A DNA stretch of 64,000 nt, taken from positions 1 through 64,000 of the forward strand of contig NZ_JAAXKX010000013.1 in NCBI RefSeq assembly GCF_012276755.1. Direction: 5' to 3'. This stretch comes from Marichromatium bheemlicum. GTDB taxonomy: Bacteria > Pseudomonadota > Gammaproteobacteria > Chromatiales > Chromatiaceae. A model generated the notes under the pieces. That model searched no databases and was not told where the DNA came from. It saw nothing but the letters and a program-made list of their open reading frames with translations. Position 1 is the stretch's first letter. Every line of letters begins with the position of its first letter. The position numbers and the translations under genes were made by a program. Positions 62,227 through 64,000 of the stretch are shown in pieces.

Positions 62227-64000
62227 TCAGTCGAAGAGTCCGACGGTGTTGAGGCTGGCGGCGGTGATGCCGAGGTGATAGAGGATCTGGGTCCAGGATT
62301 GCGCGGCCTCCAGCTTGTTCATGCGGTCGACGTTGAGCGGAACGTAGATGGTGGCGCCCGGGGTGACGCTGACGCGCCCGGCGCGGTGCGTCCAGTCCCC
62401 GCCGCGAACCGAGACGATCTCGCCGTTGGCCTGCATCACGAAGACGTGATCGCGCCGGGCGAGCACTGTGGTGCCGCCGCTGAGGTCGACGTAGTCGGCG
62501 CTGCTCAGCCCCTTGCGGTAGAGGTGCGAGGTCGGGTGGTAGACCTCGCCGACCACCGTGACCTCCTCCTGCATCCCGGTCACGGTCAGCTTGTCGCCGT
62601 CCTGGAGCTGGATGTTGGCCTCGCCCGAGCAGCTCATGGCACGGTCGAGATCGATCACCATGCGCCCGATGGCCTCCTGCTGCTTCAATTGCTTGATCAC
62701 CTTGATGAGTTCCTGCTTGCGCTCGCCGGCCGGGGTCTTCTCGTCGTTTTTGACGCCGAAGGAGAGCGAGAGATTGACCAGCAGGTCGTCGAGGTTGTTC
62801 TGGATCCGGTCCAGCGCCTCCTGCTGCTGCTTGCGCACCCGCTCGCGAATGAAGACGGCACCGAATGGATAGGCGCCCTCGGTGAGTCCGCCGGCACGCT
62901 TGATAACCTGGCAGAGCGTCTCGCCGCGGGTGATGGGGTATTCGCCGGGAAAGCGGATCTCGCCGGCAAGGGTGACGCTGGCGCGTCCCAGCCAGTTGGG
63001 CTTGCGGTGCAGGACCAGCTCGTCGTGTGGCTCGAGGATGCGTCCGCTCTCGTCGTCCAGCGCGACCTCGGCGAGGTCGATCTGGCGGTGCTGGACGGCC
63101 CGGTACTCGCCTTGCAGCAGCTCGAAGCTGGTCAGCTCCGCAGAGAGCCCGTAGGCCTCCTCGCTCAGTCCACCTGCGGCGCGCAGCAGGTCGGCAACGC
63201 GCATGCCGGGCTCGAGCGGATAGCGTCCGGGGTGGCGGACCTCGCCGCGCACGTAGATGACCGGGGAGGCCTCGCCATAGGGTGTCTGCTGGACCAGCAG
63301 GTCCATGTCGTCGGCGATGATCGCGCTGCGCTCGCCTTGCCGGTCGAAGACATAGATGGTGTCTTCCGGGTAGATCAGCAGGTTCTCGCTGCCGCGCGGC
63401 GCGGCGTGGGCGCGATCCAGACTGAAGGACAGGAACTGGAGTCGGCCGCCGGTGTAGTGCTTGCGGGCGACCAGCCCGTAGCGCCGGTCCGCCTCCTCCG
63501 AGACCCCGCCGGCGAAGCCGATGACGTCGAGCAGACGGGCCTCGGCGGCGAGCGGGAAGGTACCGGTGGCGCGGACCTGACCGCGGACATCGACCACCAT
63601 GGGCGGGTAGCGGCCGGGCTCGGCCTGGGTGCGCAGGTCGCGCACCAGGTTGGCGACGCGCTGCGAGCGCGGTACCGCGAGATCGAAGACGATCACCTCG
63701 TCGCGTGGTTGCAGTACGAGATCGGCTCGCTCCCCCGGACGGCGCAGGATGCTCGCGATGTCGAGATAGCCGATCTGGATGCGCCGCGTCTGCGGGCTCT
63801 CGCGCCGCAGCAGGCCATAGGAGACGTCGGCGTTGGGTCTGAGGATGCGCGGCGAGGTCAGCAGGCTGGAGACGCGCATGCCGGGTCTGTGCTGGAAGCC
63901 GCCGGGGCGCAGCACGTGGCCGCTGAGCAGTACCACGCCGTCCATCGAGGGGGTCACCGGGAAGATGCGCAGGGTGTCGCCCGGTCGGGTCAGGGTCGCC
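62227..64000 (-). CDS. SLBB-domain polysaccharide export protein (5' partial)
   Basis: At least 590 residues, open at the right window edge: the frame continues upstream through GDTLRIFPV, so the true start is outside. Repeated SLBB beta-grasp units are visible (VRGQVRATGTFPLAAEARLLDVIGFAGGVSEEADRR; VRGEVRHPGRYPLEPGMRVADLLRAAGGLSEEAYG; LAGEIRFPGEYPITRGETLCQVIKRAGGLTEGAYP, quoted in part). This is the Wza/SLBB export family at the outer membrane. It starts the visible polysaccharide operon. The C-terminal helix anchor of Wza is replaced by WTQILYHLGITAASLNTVGLFD. Confidence 0.9.
   Translation of the reverse strand, partial: ATLTRPGDTLRIFPVTPSMDGVVLLSGHVLRPGGFQHRPGMRVSSLLTSPRILRPNADVSYGLLRRESPQTRRIQIGYLDIASILRRPGERADLVLQPRDEVIVFDLAVPRSQRVANLVRDLRTQAEPGRYPPMVVDVRGQVRATGTFPLAAEARLLDVIGFAGGVSEEADRRYGLVARKHYTGGRLQFLSFSLDRAHAAPRGSENLLIYPEDTIYVFDRQGERSAIIADDMDLLVQQTPYGEASPVIYVRGEVRHPGRYPLEPGMRVADLLRAAGGLSEEAYGLSAELTSFELLQGEYRAVQHRQIDLAEVALDDESGRILEPHDELVLHRKPNWLGRASVTLAGEIRFPGEYPITRGETLCQVIKRAGGLTEGAYPFGAVFIRERVRKQQQEALDRIQNNLDDLLVNLSLSFGVKNDEKTPAGERKQELIKVIKQLKQQEAIGRMVIDLDRAMSCSGEANIQLQDGDKLTVTGMQEEVTVVGEVYHPTSHLYRKGLSSADYVDLSGGTTVLARRDHVFVMQANGEIVSVRGGDWTHRAGRVSVTPGATIYVPLNVDRMNKLEAAQSWTQILYHLGITAASLNTVGLFD

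Overview
The window is a very GC-rich stretch of a gammaproteobacterial chromosome. The neighbourhoods recN-nadK, hrcA-grpE-dnaK-dnaJ-dapB and batA-batBC-batD, a perfect CIRCE operator, NrdR-type boxes before nrdA, several c-type cytochromes and many signalling genes would fit a purple sulfur bacterium or relative (Chromatiales). That placement is inference from gene content, not a sequence match. Coding density is high. The only clearly eroded stretch is about 44.2-45.7 kb, which holds a transposase fragment and a gene-poor, AT-richer segment.

Layout. 1-4.35 kb: aerotolerance-type Bat operon, cut at the left edge, then convergent folK. 5-11.3 kb: a chemoreceptor, a membrane diguanylate cyclase and a hybrid histidine kinase. 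11.4-20.2 kb: recN, nadK, then the heat-shock operon under a sigma70/CIRCE promoter, a probable second sigma32 promoter before dnaK, and dapB. 20.3-24.1 kb: a DUF3775 protein facing a run of three overlapping exported lipoprotein genes (M48 protease, AttH-like lipocalin, di-heme cytochrome). 24.2-24.6 kb: three tandem initiator tRNA genes. 24.8-31.8 kb: a four-gene run (response regulator-TPR, small histidine kinase, VWA protein, acidic membrane-anchored protein), then a diguanylate cyclase. 31.9-37.1 kb: HtpX-like protease, tautomerase, orphan nrdA with two NrdR-like boxes, and a di-heme cytochrome c. 37.1-44.2 kb: a diiron beta-lactamase-fold GGDEF protein and an RND efflux pump whose adaptor carries an unexplained C-terminal extension and is coupled to a catalytically dead S24-type protein.

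45.7-64 kb, all on the minus strand, reads as one surface-polysaccharide and signalling block. Export and assembly genes come first (SLBB polysaccharide export protein, Wzz-like protein, flippase, sulfotransferase). Next is a WecG/TagA-type glycosyltransferase fused to two STAS domains, then a Nudix hydrolase, a REC-PP2C phosphatase, a STAS protein and an RsbW-like kinase. The last five genes are joined by start/stop overlaps or a 4-base gap. A second transcription block follows with a small protein, two large sensor kinases, a response regulator and an Hpt-REC-REC-GGDEF protein.

The most interesting system is the partner-switching module (PP2C, STAS, kinase) encoded in tight coupling with a glycosyltransferase that itself carries tandem STAS domains with intact phosphorylatable Ser/Thr positions. 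It suggests that a polysaccharide glycosyltransferase is the direct target of an anti-sigma-type kinase. Four GGDEF proteins in the window, all with intact catalytic and inhibitory motifs, point to extensive c-di-GMP control of the same lifestyle switch.
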